Below, in pieces: positions 63,077 through 64,000 of a DNA stretch of 64,000 bases. Every line of letters starts with the position of its first letter. Within the stretch, counting starts at the first letter, position 1. The DNA lies in assembly GCF_947499585.1 (NCBI RefSeq), contig NZ_CANMOO010000002.1, positions 434,001 to 498,000 on the forward strand, read 5' to 3'. This stretch comes from an uncultured Allomuricauda sp. GTDB taxonomy: Bacteria; Bacteroidota; Bacteroidia; Flavobacteriales; Flavobacteriaceae. Under the pieces are notes generated by a model. The model was not told the origin of the DNA. It did no database searches and saw only the letters and a list, made by a program, of their open reading frames with translations. The position numbers were made by a program, and so were the translations under genes.

Positions 63077-63352
63077 TTAATATTTAGCGATTGATTCATG
63101 AACGTAACACCACATCCAATTTTCGTTGGGTTCGGCAGAGCTGATTACAGGGTGGTTATGAGAACTGGCATGTTTGCTTGCATGTTTGTTTGGTGAGCTG
63201 TCACAACACAAAGTTGTTCCGCATTCTTGGCAGGTGCGCAAATGCACCCATGTATCACCTGTTTTTACACATTCTTCACATTTGTATTCAGTGGCTTTTT
63301 TTACTTTAGAAATAGCCAATAGATGTTCGCATTTTTTTACACGTAGCCCCAT
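63077..63352 (-). CDS. UBP-type zinc-finger protein
   Basis: 91 residues almost wholly a ZnF-UBP domain. Ligands in order: Cys8/His10, Cys25-x2-Cys28, Cys41-x2-Cys44, Cys49/50, then CDSSPNKHASKH (50-61) and HPVISSAEPNENWMWCY at the end. In eukaryotes this domain binds the C-terminal Gly-Gly of ubiquitin; the bacterial stand-alone form is uncharacterised. It is followed 3 bases later by the cNMP/TrxR-like fusion gene, so they act together. No ubiquitin-like gene is visible in this window. Confidence 0.9.
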   Translation of the reverse strand: MGLRVKKCEHLLAISKVKKATEYKCEECVKTGDTWVHLRTCQECGTTLCCDSSPNKHASKHASSHNHPVISSAEPNENWMWCYVHESIAKY

Positions 63353-63442
63353 ATCTTAAAAATACGACAAACTTTACTTTCAAATTTTAAGCTAAAGACA
63401 AATATGAAAGATTTAAGTATTTTTAGTACTTAATCAACTACC

Positions 63443-64000
63443 ATGTACATTAAAAGAAATATTAGTTGGGGTATCATTTTAAGATATGCCTGGAAAAACC
63501 TCATCTTTTTCACCCTCTATGCCGGGATTATTTTTTTTCTATACCATTCCCTAGATTGGAAACATATAGATATTCCTTTTCAACCGCTGTCCGTTATCGG
63601 TATTGCAGTTGCTTTTTATATTGGTTTTAAAAACAGCCAAAGCTATGATCGTTTTTGGGAAGGACGAAAAATATGGGGAGGCATTGTTAATTATTCACGG
63701 ACATGGGGCAATAATGTATTGAGTTTTGTTGAAGATGATAGAAATGCGCAAATCGCATTGATTTATAGACATATCGCATGGATTAATGCACTGCGAATTC
63801 AATTGAGGCAACCAACAAGTTTTTCTATTAAGGAAAACAGGGCGGTTGAACGCTTATTTGATAGGCATGGCGAGCGGAATCCTGTTTGCAATGGAATGGA
63901 CATGTTTTTGTCACCCAAAGAGGTAGACAGTTTGGAAAACAGAAAGAATGTTGCAACCCATCTCATAAAAAAACAAGGTTTGCACTTGAAAAAATTATTG
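63443..64000 (+). CDS. Bestrophin-family channel-like protein (5' part)
   Basis: ATG at 63443; the frame stays open to the right edge, giving 186 residues. It begins MYIKRNISWGIILRYAWKNL, then membrane segments FTLYAGIIFFLYH and LSVIGIAVAFYIGFKNSQSY, and the conserved SYDRFWEGRKIWGGIVNYSR block of bacterial bestrophins (UPF0187/YneE). These are pentameric anion or cation channels. The C-terminal part is missing only because the window ends. It is divergent from the UBP zinc-finger gene across 90 bases. Confidence 0.85.
   Translation, partial: MYIKRNISWGIILRYAWKNLIFFTLYAGIIFFLYHSLDWKHIDIPFQPLSVIGIAVAFYIGFKNSQSYDRFWEGRKIWGGIVNYSRTWGNNVLSFVEDDRNAQIALIYRHIAWINALRIQLRQPTSFSIKENRAVERLFDRHGERNPVCNGMDMFLSPKEVDSLENRKNVATHLIKKQGLHLKKLL

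Overview
The window looks like chromosome of a marine-type Flavobacteriaceae (Bacteroidota). The evidence is several TonB-dependent receptors with CarboxypepD_reg-like N-termini, lipoproteins of families typical of the phylum (DUF5689, DUF3298/DUF4163), few purine-rich ribosome binding sites, promoter -7 elements of the TAnnTTTG type, and housekeeping proteins of Bacteroidota length and motif style. The genus cannot be fixed from the sequence. I saw no rRNA, tRNA, CRISPR array, insertion sequence or prophage.

Region 1 (1-2440) is accessory DNA, visibly richer in A+T than the rest. Three attC-like imperfect palindromes (about 166-238, 1291-1421 and 2389-2437) alternate with three same-strand genes: an unidentified stub, an AbiH-family abortive-infection gene and a gene with a C-terminal TIR domain. 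This is the architecture of an integron cassette array or of an array lacking its integrase. It carries two single-gene candidate phage-defence systems and ends inside the stop codon of a small chromosomal gene. It is the most interesting part of the window.

Region 2 (2433-25494) is mostly core or lightly accessory: GNAT, OsmC and VOC proteins; a periplasmic protein with an internal duplication; a large BNR/VPS10-like exported protein; a methyltransferase beside an alanine-dehydrogenase-family N5-(carboxyethyl)ornithine-synthase-like gene; fhs; glyS; a ComF-like gene; a nitrilase/Nudix pair; and katG followed, across an intrinsic terminator, by an ankyrin-repeat gene.

Region 3 (25507-34011) is an envelope cluster of a DUF5689/lamin-tail lipoprotein, two paralogous TonB-dependent receptors and a secreted endonuclease/exonuclease/phosphatase-family enzyme. 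It suggests extracellular nucleic-acid or phosphoester use.

Region 4 (34175-55981) is housekeeping: pgi, an M23 peptidase with an unusual zinc ligand, tryptophan 2,3-dioxygenase, a DUF3108 protein, a PlpD-like patatin/beta-barrel protein, uvrC, 5-formyl-THF cyclo-ligase, lspA, a DksA-like gene, ileS, a haem-type TonB receptor, recO, gdhA and a cystathionine gamma-synthase. Two intergenic stretches hold candidates for an undescribed small RNA (38943-39043) and a 28-residue membrane protein downstream of a 20-bp direct repeat (43653-43827).

Region 5 (56068-64000) contains an ArsR-type regulator with a perfect 24-bp dyad in front of it, divergent from a DinB gene. The regulator is followed by a tiny ORF, an Asp/Glu racemase, an ArsC-like protein and an EamA transporter. 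Further on are a thioesterase, a nitronate monooxygenase, a two-gene unit of a UBP-type zinc finger protein with a cNMP/glutaredoxin-like/thioredoxin-reductase-like fusion, and the start of a bestrophin-like channel gene cut by the right edge.
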